Assembly (NCBI GenBank): GCA_964490325.1
Contig: CAZBBX010000036.1
Coordinates: 1 to 21,674, forward strand
DNA: 21,674 nucleotides
Reading direction: 5' to 3'
DNA from: DAOPJM01 sp964490325
GTDB taxonomy: Bacteria; Bacillota; Clostridia; Christensenellales; CAG-138
Position numbers and translations under genes: made by a program. Below the pieces are notes generated by a model that saw nothing but the letters and a program-made list of their open reading frames with translations, was not told where the DNA came from and did no database searches. Numbering within the stretch: position 1 is the stretch's first letter; every line of letters starts with the position of its first letter. Shown here piece after piece: positions 11,880 through 20,457 of this stretch.

Positions 11880-14369
11880 TTACTCCTCGGGCTTGAAGTT
11901 TGCAAACAGATCCTTCAAGGAGGTCGTGGTGGAGGTCACGGGGGGCAGCTCGTAATCGCCGTCCTCGTTGTTGCGGCGACGACGGTCGGGACGGGTGTCA
12001 CGACGCTCGGCGGGAGCCGCTGCGCTGCCGTCCGACGGACGACGCTCGGTGTTGGTGTTGCTGCGTTCCTTGCGCTCGGTGCCGATGCGCTCGCGATCCG
12101 CTTCGCGCTGTGCCTTGCGCTCCTGATACAGGCGCTCGCGCTCGGCCTTCTCGGCGGCAAGCTGCGCTGCGATCTCAGGGTTCTCCTCCAGGATGGCGTC
12201 CTTGCGGGACAGGCTGATGCGCTTGGCTTCGACATTGACCTCGAGCACCTTGCAGCGCACGATGTCGCCGACCTTCAGCTCGTCCTCAACCTTCTCGATG
12301 CGGCGCGTAGCCACCTGCGAGATGTGGATGAGGCCGTCGATGGTGGGCTCCAGCGCCACGAAAGCGCCAAAGGGAACGATGCGGACTACCTTGCCCTCGA
12401 CGATGGTGCCGATGGGATACTTCTCAGCGGCCTTCGTCCAAGGCTTGGGCTGCAGCTGCTTGTAGCCAAGGCTGATGCGCTTCTTTTCCTTGTCAACGCC
12501 AAGGATGAGCACATCGATCTCCTGACCGATGGACAGTGCGTCGGAGGGATGCTTTACGCGACCCCAAGCCGCGTCGGTGACATGCACCAAGCCGTCCAAG
12601 CCGCCGATGTCGACGAATGCGCCGAAATCGGTGATGCGGCGAACAACACCGTGCACCTTGCTGCCAACGACCAGTGAATCCCACTTTTCCATCATGCGCT
12701 TTTCGGCTTCGTCCAGCAGGACCTGCTTGGCGGAGGCGACGATGCGCTTGCGCTGCTTATCGGCTTCAAGGACCTTGACCTTCATTTCCTTGCCGACAAA
12801 CTCGTTGAGATTCTCAACATATTTTGTGGAAACATGCGAAGCGGGAATGAAAGCGCGGACGCCGCCCTTGACCTCGGCGATCAGACCGCCCTTCACGACT
12901 TCCTTACCGACCGCGTCAAGGACCTTGCCTTCGACATCGCCTGCGAGCAGTTCGTCCCACAGCTTCTTGCCTTCGACATTCTTGCGGGACAGCAGCACGT
13001 TGCCCTCGCCGTCATTGACTTTGACCACTTCGACGTCGATGCTGTCGCCCTCTTTGATGACGTCCTCGACCTTGACTTCGGGATCGGAAGAAAATTCGCC
13101 CTTGGGGATCATGCCATCGGACTTGTAGCCGACATTGACGAACACTTCCCCGTCAACGATCTGCAGCACGGTTCCGGTGATGACCTGACCCGTGTGGATG
13201 CGCTTGACGGTCTTTTCAAAGGCCTTGGAAAAATCATCGGACGCCTCGTCCTCGGCTTCCGCCTCGGGTGCGGCTTCGACAGCAGCGGGTTCGGCCGCGG
13301 CTTCTTCCGCGACTGTGGGCTCGGCCTCCGCAGCGGCTTCTTCCGCAGCGGGAGCTTCAGACTCCGCGACAGCTTCTTCCGCAGCGGGAGCTTCGGGCTC
13401 CGTGACGGCTTCTTCTGCAACAGGGGCTTCGGCTTCGGGCTCTGCGACCGCTTCTGCGGCGGGAGCCTCGACGGCCTCGGTGGCTTCGGCGACAACCTCA
13501 GCGGGAGCTTCCGCTTCGATGGTTTCGATCGTCGTGTTCTCGAGTTCGCTCATTACTTGTATAACCTCCCTAATGATCGCATCGGGTGTCGATGCACCAG
13601 CGACATAGCTTATTATATCATTGCTTTCCAAAATATCAAGAGTAATTTTCCCGATATTCTCTATCATTTTGGTTTGTTTGCAGTACATTTTGCAAAGATC
13701 CGCCAGCGCCTTGGTGTTTGCGCTCGTCTTGGAGCCTAAAACAAAGACCTTCGTGCTGCGCTTTGCCAACTGCTCCGCTTCCCACTGCCGCTTCTCCGTG
13801 GTGTCGCAGATGGTGCATTGGACGCTCAGCTCTCCCACGCGTGTTGCAAGGGCTGTTGCGATGGCTGTAAAGCGCTCCTTGTTGAGCGTCGTCTGTGCGA
13901 CCAGCACGGCCTTATCCGTATAGGGCGTTTCCGAGGCGTCCAGAGGACTTTCCAGCACCCTTGCGTCCGCACCCGCGTGACCCAGTATGCCGATCACCTC
14001 GGGATGCTCCGCCTGCCCCGCCACAAACACGCGCTTGCCCGCCGCCGCTTCCTCGCGCACGATGCGGTGGATGCGCGCTACAAACGGACAGGTCGCATCA
14101 AGCACGATGACGCCCTTTTGTTGGCAGTCCGAATAGACCTTGGGCGGCGCGCCATGCGCACGGATCAGCAGTCGGTCGCCCGCCTGCAGCCAAGCCGTGC
14201 TCTCCACGGGCGTCACGCCCTTTTTATGCAGCTCCTCAACGACCTGCTCGTTATGGATGAGCTTTCCAAAGCTGTACAGCGGTCCCGATACGGCGGCGCG
14301 TTCCGCCAGCTCCACCGCTCGCCTAACGCCAAAGCAGAAGCCGCTGTGTTTTGCAATATAGACCTGCAT
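11880..14369 (-). CDS. ispH-rpsA: IspH–ribosomal protein S1 fusion
   Basis: This encodes 829 residues. Residues 1-~272 are IspH (LytB), the 4Fe-4S enzyme that makes IPP/DMAPP in the MEP pathway. Its cluster cysteines are Cys12 (GFCFG), Cys94 (DATCP) and Cys188 (TICDTTEKRQ). Active-site parts are RAHG (70-73), EHPEV (121-125) and GSKTSANT. Residues ~280-378 are an Ala/Glu-rich, strongly acidic linker. Four S1 RNA-binding domains follow (about 393-463, 478-548, 569-636, 653-723) and then a charged Arg/Glu tail. This fusion is well known in Clostridia. The ATG overlaps the plsC stop by one base (TAATG). An internal GGGAGG and ATG at codon 273 could start the S1 part separately. It is the last gene of the operon. 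Confidence 0.95.
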   Translation of the reverse strand: MQVYIAKHSGFCFGVRRAVELAERAAVSGPLYSFGKLIHNEQVVEELHKKGVTPVESTAWLQAGDRLLIRAHGAPPKVYSDCQQKGVIVLDATCPFVARIHRIVREEAAAGKRVFVAGQAEHPEVIGILGHAGADARVLESPLDASETPYTDKAVLVAQTTLNKERFTAIATALATRVGELSVQCTICDTTEKRQWEAEQLAKRSTKVFVLGSKTSANTKALADLCKMYCKQTKMIENIGKITLDILESNDIISYVAGASTPDAIIREVIQVMSELENTTIETIEAEAPAEVVAEATEAVEAPAAEAVAEPEAEAPVAEEAVTEPEAPAAEEAVAESEAPAAEEAAAEAEPTVAEEAAAEPAAVEAAPEAEAEDEASDDFSKAFEKTVKRIHTGQVITGTVLQIVDGEVFVNVGYKSDGMIPKGEFSSDPEVKVEDVIKEGDSIDVEVVKVNDGEGNVLLSRKNVEGKKLWDELLAGDVEGKVLDAVGKEVVKGGLIAEVKGGVRAFIPASHVSTKYVENLNEFVGKEMKVKVLEADKQRKRIVASAKQVLLDEAEKRMMEKWDSLVVGSKVHGVVRRITDFGAFVDIGGLDGLVHVTDAAWGRVKHPSDALSIGQEIDVLILGVDKEKKRISLGYKQLQPKPWTKAAEKYPIGTIVEGKVVRIVPFGAFVALEPTIDGLIHISQVATRRIEKVEDELKVGDIVRCKVLEVNVEAKRISLSRKDAILEENPEIAAQLAAEKAERERLYQERKAQREADRERIGTERKERSNTNTERRPSDGSAAAPAERRDTRPDRRRRNNEDGDYELPPVTSTTTSLKDLFANFKPEE
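13551..13570 (-). promoter_or_regulatory. Internal ribosome-binding site and ATG at the IspH/S1 junction
   Basis: On the minus strand, GGGAGG (13570-13565) is followed 11 bases later by an in-frame ATG (13553-13551, codon 273), the start of MSELENTT. IspH homology ends here and the S1 linker begins, so S1 might also be made as a free protein. The spacing is somewhat long. Confidence 0.45.
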
Positions 14370-14965
14370 TACATCGACTCGACCTCGGCGCGCAGCGTCA
14401 TGAGCGCCTCGGTGATCCTTGCGGTGATGGCGTCAACGGGCTTCTCTTCCCCGCATTGCGCCTTGACCTCGTCGGGATAGATCTTCTCGCCCACGGACAT
14501 CTTCACGCGGGTGCGTACCCAAGTGGAGGGATCCAGATAGATGGGCACGATGGGCGCGCCGCTCTTTAGGGCGATATACGCAGCGCCGCGCTGCATGCGA
14601 TCCATCTCGTCGCCCAACGCACTTCTATGCCCCTCGGGGAAGATGCCGAACGCCTTGCCCTTGTCTAAAAGCTTCAGAGCCTTTTTGATGCTGCGCAGAT
14701 CCGGACTGGAGGGGTTGACGGGAAACACCAGCAGGATCCGATAGAAGAAGCGAGACAGCTTGCTCTTGAACAGCTCCGCCTTCGCCATGAAATGGATGAT
14801 GCGGGGGCAGACCACGCCCACCGCGATGGGATCCGCCATGGAGAAGTGGTTGCACACATAGATGACCTTGCCCTTGCAGCGCATGTTCCTGCGGCCGCGC
14901 ACCTTGGGACGCAGGATCAGCCAAAAGAAAGGCCGCAAAACGATCCAGCCAAACAGATACAGCAT
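14369..14965 (-). CDS. plsC: 1-acyl-glycerol-3-phosphate acyltransferase
   Basis: This is a 198-residue membrane-bound acyltransferase that converts lysophosphatidic acid to phosphatidic acid in phospholipid synthesis. The catalytic NHxxxxD block is NHFSMAD (residues 39-45) and the substrate-binding block is FPEGHRS (109-115; EGTRS in most members). A hydrophobic N-terminus (LFGWIVLRPFFWLIL) provides the membrane anchor. The gene is coupled at both ends: its ATG overlaps the cmk stop, and its stop overlaps the ispH start, both as TAATG. The cmk–plsC–ispH/rpsA order is common in Clostridia. Length is short but normal for this clade. Confidence 0.93.
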   Translation of the reverse strand: MLYLFGWIVLRPFFWLILRPKVRGRRNMRCKGKVIYVCNHFSMADPIAVGVVCPRIIHFMAKAELFKSKLSRFFYRILLVFPVNPSSPDLRSIKKALKLLDKGKAFGIFPEGHRSALGDEMDRMQRGAAYIALKSGAPIVPIYLDPSTWVRTRVKMSVGEKIYPDEVKAQCGEEKPVDAITARITEALMTLRAEVESM

Positions 14966-15633
14966 TACTTATTGACCTCCCTGATGATACGCGCCGCCGC
15001 TTCCTCAACGGTGAGCGCCGTGGTGTCGATGCAAACGGCATCCTCGGCCTTGCGCAAGGGCATATAGCTGCGCCCCATGTCCGCCGCGTCCCGCGCCTCG
15101 ATGTCTAAAAGGATCTTGTCAAGATCGCCGTCCTGTCCCGCCTGCTGAAGCTGCAGGAGCCTGCGGCGGGCGCGCTCGGCGCTTGAGGCGGTGACATAGA
15201 ACTTGTACGGCGTATCGGGCAGCACGTTGGTGCCGATGTCGCGGCCGTCCATCACAACAGGATAACGCTGTGCCGTCTGCCTTTGCAGCGCGGAAAGGGC
15301 GTCGCGCACGCAGGGCCACTTGGACACGGCGGACGCGCCGCTGCCCACCGCCTCCTCGCGCAGACGCTCGGTACAGTCCTTGCCGTTTAAAAGCACGCGC
15401 TGTCCGCGCTCATCGTAGCAAAGCTCCAGACTGCTGCTCTTTAAAATTTGCTCCACCGCCTTTTCATCCGCCAGGGACGCACCCGCGTTCATGACCGCAA
15501 GCGCGATGGCGCGATACATTGCGCCCGTATCCAAGTAACGGATGCCCAACGCCTTTGCCACCGCCTTTGCAACGGTGCTTTTGCCTGCGCCTGCGGGGCC
15601 GTCGATGGCGATCCCCGGAAAATGCTCGTTCAT
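14965..15633 (-). CDS. cmk: Cytidylate kinase
   Basis: This 222-residue cytosolic enzyme phosphorylates CMP and dCMP with ATP for nucleotide recycling. The P-loop is GPAGAGKST (residues 12-20), followed by the CMP-binding region (RYLDTGAMYRA) and the DGRDIGT motif. The lid Arg residues lie in SSAERARRRL. Its ATG overlaps the stop of the flavoprotein gene by 4 bp, and its stop overlaps plsC. Length and motif order match bacterial Cmk closely. A second, more distant kinase of this superfamily lies at 20458-21072. Confidence 0.95.
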   Translation of the reverse strand: MNEHFPGIAIDGPAGAGKSTVAKAVAKALGIRYLDTGAMYRAIALAVMNAGASLADEKAVEQILKSSSLELCYDERGQRVLLNGKDCTERLREEAVGSGASAVSKWPCVRDALSALQRQTAQRYPVVMDGRDIGTNVLPDTPYKFYVTASSAERARRRLLQLQQAGQDGDLDKILLDIEARDAADMGRSYMPLRKAEDAVCIDTTALTVEEAAARIIREVNK

Positions 15634-16883
15634 GCTTCCTCCTTGGCGGCGCTGCGTCCCGCCAGCGCACCCGTTGACCAGGCGATCTGCAGATTGTATC
15701 CGCCTGTAAAGGCGTCCACGTCGATCAGTTCGCCTGCAAAATACAGTCCGCGTACGCGCTTGCTTTCAAGCGTCGCAGGATCGAGCTCCCGCACCTTTAC
15801 GCCGCCGCGTGTGATGATGGCTTCCGCAAAGGGGCGTTTGGCCGTGACGGTGAAGCGCAGCGCCTTGATGCTTTGCAGCAGCGCCTGCCGCTGCTCCTTT
15901 TTAAACTCGGCGGCAAGCTCCTCGCCCTGTATGCCCGCCGTGTCCATGACGGCGCTCAAAAGTCTTGCGGGCAGCAGTCCGCCCAAGGCGCCCGCAACGC
16001 TCTTGCGCGGGGACGCGGCAAGCTCGCGCCGTATGCGCGCATCCAGCGCGTCCCGCTCCACGGCGGGCTTAAGGTCGATCAATACGAACACGCCGCCCGC
16101 CGCGATGCGCTTCTCGCTGATCAAGGCGGATGCGGACAGGATCAGCGGCCCCGACAGGCCAAAATGCGTCAGCAGCAGGTCGCCGCGCTCCGTATGGAGC
16201 TTTTTCTTGCCGTCAAAGAGGCTCAGCTCCACATTCTCCAGCGTCAGGCCGCTCAAGGCCGTAAAGCGCTGCTCCGCCGTTTCAAAGGGCGTGAGCGAAG
16301 GCTCGGCCTCGGTCAGGGCGTGACCCGTGTCTAAGGCAAAGCGCAGCCCGTCGCCCGTGGAACCCGTGGAGGGATAGCTGAGGCCTCCCGTGGCAAGGAC
16401 GGCGGCGTCGCAGGGCAGCGTTTTCTCCGCGCCCCCGCCCTCGATGCAGCGCACGCCCGAAAGCCTGCCCTCCGTCACGGCAAGCCCCGTCACGCGGGTG
16501 TTGAGGCGCACGCGCACGCCCACCTCGCCTAAAAGCTTTGTAAAGGCGCGGATCACATCGCTGGACTTATCCGAAGCGGGAAACACGCGCCTGCCGCGCT
16601 CCGTCTTCAGCGGCACGCCTGCGCTCTCCACAAGTGCACACAGCGCCGCAGGGGAGCAGGCCGCCAGTGCGCTGTACAGGAAGCGGGGATTTTGCGGCAC
16701 GTTCTTTATAAACTCCTCCGTGTCGCAGGCGTTGGTGAGGTTGCAGCGCCCCTTGCCCGTGATGTACAGCTTTTTGCCGAGCTTTTCGTTTTGTTCCAAG
16801 AGGGTGACGGCTGCGCCGCTCTTGGCGGCTTCGAGCGCCGCCATCATGCCTGCGGGACCGCCGCCTATGATCAGTATCTCCAT
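15630..16883 (-). CDS. HI0933/BaiN-family flavoprotein
   Basis: This encodes 417 residues of the HI0933 (YhiN/BaiN) family of NAD(P)/FAD-dependent oxidoreductases. The FAD-binding Rossmann motif is GGGPAGMMAA (7-16). The family signature TGKGRCNLTN is at 42-51, and the C-terminal FAD site is GLYFAGELIDVDAFTGGYN. The physiological reaction is unknown for most members; BaiN was linked to bile-acid 7-dehydroxylation in Clostridium scindens, but the same family is widespread in bacteria that lack that pathway, so no such role is claimed. Its start directly abuts the regulator's stop, and its stop overlaps cmk. Confidence 0.9.
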   Translation of the reverse strand: MEILIIGGGPAGMMAALEAAKSGAAVTLLEQNEKLGKKLYITGKGRCNLTNACDTEEFIKNVPQNPRFLYSALAACSPAALCALVESAGVPLKTERGRRVFPASDKSSDVIRAFTKLLGEVGVRVRLNTRVTGLAVTEGRLSGVRCIEGGGAEKTLPCDAAVLATGGLSYPSTGSTGDGLRFALDTGHALTEAEPSLTPFETAEQRFTALSGLTLENVELSLFDGKKKLHTERGDLLLTHFGLSGPLILSASALISEKRIAAGGVFVLIDLKPAVERDALDARIRRELAASPRKSVAGALGGLLPARLLSAVMDTAGIQGEELAAEFKKEQRQALLQSIKALRFTVTAKRPFAEAIITRGGVKVRELDPATLESKRVRGLYFAGELIDVDAFTGGYNLQIAWSTGALAGRSAAKEEA

Positions 16884-17783
16884 TTACGCTTCGTCTCCCG
16901 ATCCATCGTCTCCGTCCTCGTGTGCGGCGCTCTCATCCCCCGTCATGTAGACGCCTTCAAAGCCCCAGACCTCCTCCAAGGTCTGCAAATGGCGATGCGC
17001 CTCGTCCTGACGGGACAGGCCGACCGCCACGATGAGGGCGTTGATGAGGGAAAGCGGCGCTACCAAGGAGTCCGCAAAGGAGGCCATGTCGCTCTTGGCG
17101 CAGAGGGTGTAGTCCGCAAACAGACCCACGGGGGATTCCCGCTTGTCCGTCAAAGCCACCACCTGCGCGCCGCGGGACTTGGCATAGCGCGTGGCATCCA
17201 CCGTGCGGGCGCTGTAACGCGGAAAGCTGATGCCCACCAGCACGTCCTTGTCGCAGATGCGCACCATGCGTTCGCGCAGATCCTGCACAGCGCCGTTGAT
17301 GAACATGACGTTGTCGCAGACGTAATCCAAGTAGTAGGAAAGAAACTGCGCCATGGGCATGGCGGAACGCAGACCCAGCACATACACGCGTCTTGCCGAA
17401 AGCAGCGCATCGATCGCTCCCGAAAACTGATCGTAGTCGATCAGATCCAGCGTGGCGCGGATGTCGTGCATGTCCTTGGTCATCACGTTGCGCAAAACAT
17501 CCTCGCGCTGCATCCCCGAAGCCATCTGCGCACGCTGCACGGTGGTGAGCTTGTAGCGGATAAGCTCCTGCAGGGCGCTCTGCAGCGCGGGATAGCCGTC
17601 CAGCCCCAGTTCGAACGCAAAGCGCACGACGGTGGACTCCGACACGCCCACGGTCGAGCCCAGCTTGGACGCGGTCATAAAGGCCGCCTGCTCATAGGAA
17701 TGGACGATGTATTCCGCGATGCGCTTCTGCCCCTTAGACAGGGTCGGCAGCCGCTCCTCGATCTGCCGCAGCAACTGTTCCAT
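16884..17783 (-). CDS. RpiR/MurR-family transcriptional regulator
   Basis: This encodes 299 residues. The N-terminal HTH_6 domain (about 1-75) has its recognition helix in VGVSESTVVRFAFELGLDG. The C-terminal SIS domain (about 125-255) contains VYVLGLRSAMPMA and ISFPRYSARTVDATRYAK, folds that bind phosphosugars. The last ~20 residues are a very acidic tail (AAHEDGDDGSGDEA) not typical of the family. It sits inside the operon, 6 bp after surE and with no gap to the flavoprotein gene. It may control this operon or distant sugar genes; no sugar gene is adjacent, although a GH2 glycosidase lies just upstream as its own unit. Confidence 0.9.
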   Translation of the reverse strand: MEQLLRQIEERLPTLSKGQKRIAEYIVHSYEQAAFMTASKLGSTVGVSESTVVRFAFELGLDGYPALQSALQELIRYKLTTVQRAQMASGMQREDVLRNVMTKDMHDIRATLDLIDYDQFSGAIDALLSARRVYVLGLRSAMPMAQFLSYYLDYVCDNVMFINGAVQDLRERMVRICDKDVLVGISFPRYSARTVDATRYAKSRGAQVVALTDKRESPVGLFADYTLCAKSDMASFADSLVAPLSLINALIVAVGLSRQDEAHRHLQTLEEVWGFEGVYMTGDESAAHEDGDDGSGDEA

Positions 17784-17789
17784 GCTCCC

Positions 17790-18578
17790 TCAGCCCTCCC
17801 GCTCTTCCGTTTCACACTTGAATAGACCATTGAGCCGCGCCTTGTCGAACCAGCTCGGCTCGGCATTGTTGAAGCTCATGGGCGTGACGGTGGCATAGCC
17901 GCGCTTGATCCAGTACTCATCCGTGTCGCGATAGTGCTCGTCGTTGAGACGCTCCCTTGGCGCCCACCAGTACTCATGCCCGATGGTGTCCACGCGGCGC
18001 TCATACCGATCCTCGTAGAGCACCTGTCCCAAGCGGGTCAGGCGCAGCCCCTTTAGCTCCGCATGCGGCAGATCCGGTACGTTCACGTTGAGGTAGCAGC
18101 CGAAGGGCAGGGGCAGGGTCGCAATGGTGTCGGCAAGCCCGTCGATCAGCGCCGCAGCCGTGTCAAAATATAGTGGGCGGAAGGAGCAGTCGGACAGCGC
18201 GATGGAGGGGATGCCTCGAAGCGCCGCCTCCTGCGCCGCCGCGCAGGTACCCGAATACAGCGTATCCGTGCCCAGATTGGGACCTTGGTTCACGCCGGAA
18301 ATGGCAAGATCGGGCTGTATGGACACAAAATTGCCCAGCCCCAGCCGCACGCAGTCCACGGGCGTACCCTTGATCGCCCAGGCCTCAACGGAGGGGAAGT
18401 CGCCAAAGCTGCGCTTCTCGGCGCGCAGCGGTTCGTACAGGGTCAACGCCTTGCTGACGGCGCTTTGCTGCGACTGCGGCGCACACACAAACAGGCGATG
18501 CTTGGGCGCCAGTCTGCATACGAGCGCGTAAAGCCCCGCTGCATCGATGCCGTCATCATTTGCAAGGAAAATATTCAT
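17790..18578 (-). CDS. surE: 5'-nucleotidase SurE
   Basis: This is a 262-residue cytosolic, metal-dependent phosphatase of nucleoside 5'- and 3'-monophosphates (also short polyphosphate). Metal ligands are Asp8-Asp9 (LANDDGID), Ser39 (QSQQSAVS) and Asn97 (SGVNQGPN). The SGTCAAAQEA stretch matches the family's SGTVGAA block. It is the first gene of the six-gene operon running to ispH/rpsA, with GGGAGGC before the ATG and a promoter about 45 bases upstream. Length is normal for the family. The C-terminus (FDKARLNGLFKCETEEREG) is the usual variable tail. Confidence 0.94.
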   Translation of the reverse strand: MNIFLANDDGIDAAGLYALVCRLAPKHRLFVCAPQSQQSAVSKALTLYEPLRAEKRSFGDFPSVEAWAIKGTPVDCVRLGLGNFVSIQPDLAISGVNQGPNLGTDTLYSGTCAAAQEAALRGIPSIALSDCSFRPLYFDTAAALIDGLADTIATLPLPFGCYLNVNVPDLPHAELKGLRLTRLGQVLYEDRYERRVDTIGHEYWWAPRERLNDEHYRDTDEYWIKRGYATVTPMSFNNAEPSWFDKARLNGLFKCETEEREG

Positions 18579-18622
18579 AAGCCTCCCTAAAAGCCCCGAA
18601 AAAAGGGGTGGTGTTTCCTAAT

Positions 18623-18651
18623 ACAATACTCCCTTCCCTTCGTTTTTGCAA
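18623..18651 (-). promoter_or_regulatory. Promoter of the surE–ispH/rpsA operon
   Basis: On the minus strand, TTGCAA (18651-18646) and TATTGT (18628-18623) are separated by 17 bp. It lies between the glycosidase terminator and surE. The short leader carries a small CCCC/GGGG hairpin (18594-18608) just before the ribosome-binding site. Confidence 0.5.
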
Positions 18652-18663
18652 GGGCGAAAAGGG

Positions 18664-18689
18664 AAAAATGCAGGATCTATTGCAGATCC
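18664..18689 (-). terminator. Candidate terminator of the GH2 gene
   Basis: On the minus strand, GGATCT (18689-18684) pairs with AGATCC (18678-18673) around a 5-base loop, and TTTTT follows after four bases. The stem overlaps the stop codon of the glycosidase. The stem is short, so efficiency is uncertain. Confidence 0.4.
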
Positions 18690-20380
18690 CGCTCGTCTTC
18701 GATCGATCGAAGCGTGAACTTGTTGATGCGGTCAAAGGTCAACAGGCCGTTCAACTCGTCCTCCACATCGCTAAGCTGCGTGTACACGGCGGCGCACAGT
18801 CCCCGCGCCTTGTTCGGCTCGACCTCTCGCACATAGAGGCGCTTTAGGGCGCACTTTAGAGCCTCCGCATCGGCAAAGCGGCGATAGCCAAAGTCCTTTT
18901 CGCTGTAGCTGTGCCCTTTCACGCGAAGATTGAAGCCGCCAAACTCGCTCAGCACCACGGGGCGACCCTTCGCATCTGGGTGAAAGTGATAGGGCTTGAA
19001 GTAGACATGCAGGCTCTTGACGTCCCCGCAGCCCTGATCGTGCCAGCCGCTTGTCGAATCGATGAGGCGGGTGGAATCCTTTTCCCGTATGCGCGCCGTC
19101 ACCTTTTTGGCATCGAACTGTCCCCAGCCCTCGTTGAACGCCGTCCAAAGCCCGATGGACACGCAGTTGTACAGCAGCTCCACCGTTGCGTCCGTCTCCG
19201 CCAGATAGCTGCTGCGGCTCTTTGCAGCGGCGCGGCCGAAGGCGCGGTAGGCGCGTGGCGTGTCGTCCCGCCTGTGCGCTCCCGTAAGGAGCGGCAGCGT
19301 GACCATGCGGGGGCTGTACGGTCCGCCGCCGCTGACCATGTCCTGCCAGACGATCAGACCCAGCCTGTCGCAATGGTAGTACCAGCGCAGCGGTTCAAGC
19401 TTGATGTGCTTTCTGACCATGTTGAAGCCCAAGCGCTTGATGGCCTTGACGTCGTCGATGAGCGCCGCATCGCTTGGCGCGGTCAGCAGGCCGTCCGGCC
19501 AGTAGCCCTGATCCAGTACGCCGTTTTGAAAATACGGTTCGTTGTTGAGGAGCAGCCTCGGAATGCCGTTTTCGTCCCGTCCGACGGAGAATTTGCGCAG
19601 GCCGAAGTAGCTTGTCACCCTGTCGCTGCCAAGTGCGGCGGTAAAGCCGTACAGCGTGGGGCTTTCGGGCGTCCACGGCGCCGCGTCGGGCGTGGGGAGC
19701 GTCAGCGCCTCGTTGCTGCGTCCCGTGATGCAGGTATTGGAAAAACGCAGGGTCACGGGGGCATCCGCCTTTGAACGGACAAGGATGGCAACGCAGCGCG
19801 CATCCAAGTCGGGCGTGACGCAAAGCCCCTCGATATACGCCTCGGGTACGCTCTCCAGCCACACGCAGCCCCAGATGCCGCTCTGCGGACGGTACCAGAT
19901 GCCGCCGGGCTTGACGCTCTGCTTGCCGCGCCCAAAGAAGCTGTCCGCGCTGAGAGGATCCCTGACCGTAACGATAAGCGTGTTCTCGCCCTCTATATAG
20001 ATCGCGCTGCTCACGTCCAAGGTGAAGGGGAGATAGCCGCCCTCGTGCGTTCCGACCGTTTGACCGTTCAGCCCCACGGTGCAGCACTCGTCCACCGCAT
20101 CCAGATGCAGAAGGACGCGATCTAAAACAAAGCCCTTGGGCAGGGTGAAGCTGCGCCTGTAGTGCAGCACGGCCTCGGGCTTGTGCGCCTCCTGTACGCC
20201 GCTTAGGAGGCTTTCGGGTGGGAAGGGTACAAGGATGTCGCGCTCGGCGCCGTCGTCCACGGCATAGTGCCAGCTCCCGTTGAGGGAAAGATAGCTGTCG
20301 CGAACGAGTTGGGGGCGGGGGTATTCCCCGCGAACATGGGCGGGGTCCAAGCCGTCCCCGTAGGAAGTGTGCAGATCCAT
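18677..20380 (-). CDS. Glycoside hydrolase family 2 enzyme
   Basis: This encodes 567 residues with GH2 architecture: a sugar-binding jelly roll (about 25-180, LNGSWHYAVDDG onward), an Ig-like domain (about 185-265) and a TIM barrel (about 270-567). The acid/base Glu417 is in TAFNEGWGQF and the nucleophile Glu479 is in VVLSEFGGF. There is no signal peptide, so it is cytoplasmic and acts on imported oligosaccharides. Specificity (beta-galactosidase, -glucuronidase or -mannosidase) cannot be set by eye. The frame is open to 20572, but that stretch crosses a terminator and overlaps the upstream gene in a different frame. The ATG at 20380 has AAAGGAG 5 bases upstream and fits homology. No clear promoter was found in the short gap. 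Confidence 0.9.
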   Translation of the reverse strand: MDLHTSYGDGLDPAHVRGEYPRPQLVRDSYLSLNGSWHYAVDDGAERDILVPFPPESLLSGVQEAHKPEAVLHYRRSFTLPKGFVLDRVLLHLDAVDECCTVGLNGQTVGTHEGGYLPFTLDVSSAIYIEGENTLIVTVRDPLSADSFFGRGKQSVKPGGIWYRPQSGIWGCVWLESVPEAYIEGLCVTPDLDARCVAILVRSKADAPVTLRFSNTCITGRSNEALTLPTPDAAPWTPESPTLYGFTAALGSDRVTSYFGLRKFSVGRDENGIPRLLLNNEPYFQNGVLDQGYWPDGLLTAPSDAALIDDVKAIKRLGFNMVRKHIKLEPLRWYYHCDRLGLIVWQDMVSGGGPYSPRMVTLPLLTGAHRRDDTPRAYRAFGRAAAKSRSSYLAETDATVELLYNCVSIGLWTAFNEGWGQFDAKKVTARIREKDSTRLIDSTSGWHDQGCGDVKSLHVYFKPYHFHPDAKGRPVVLSEFGGFNLRVKGHSYSEKDFGYRRFADAEALKCALKRLYVREVEPNKARGLCAAVYTQLSDVEDELNGLLTFDRINKFTLRSIEDERDLQ

Positions 20381-20410
20381 AGCTGCTCCTTTTATCGTAT
20401 CGGTAGACCA

Positions 20411-20441
20411 TAAAACTGCCCCCGCTTTTGTGCAGGGGCAG
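20411..20441 (-). terminator. Intrinsic terminator after the cytidylate-kinase-like gene
   Basis: On the minus strand, CTGCCCCTGC and GCGGGGGCAG form a 10-bp stem (one G·T pair) with a 6-base loop, followed by TTTT. It lies 17 bases past the stop at 20458. Confidence 0.8.
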
Positions 20442-20457
20442 CGGGGAAACGCGGGTA

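Noticed and set aside
11844..13739. Long plus-strand frames opposite ispH/rpsA
   Set aside because: They are shadows of a strongly conserved minus-strand gene in GC-rich DNA, with biased composition and no ribosome-binding site.
18594..18608. Attenuator in the surE leader
   Set aside because: The stem is only 4 bp and no competing structure was seen.
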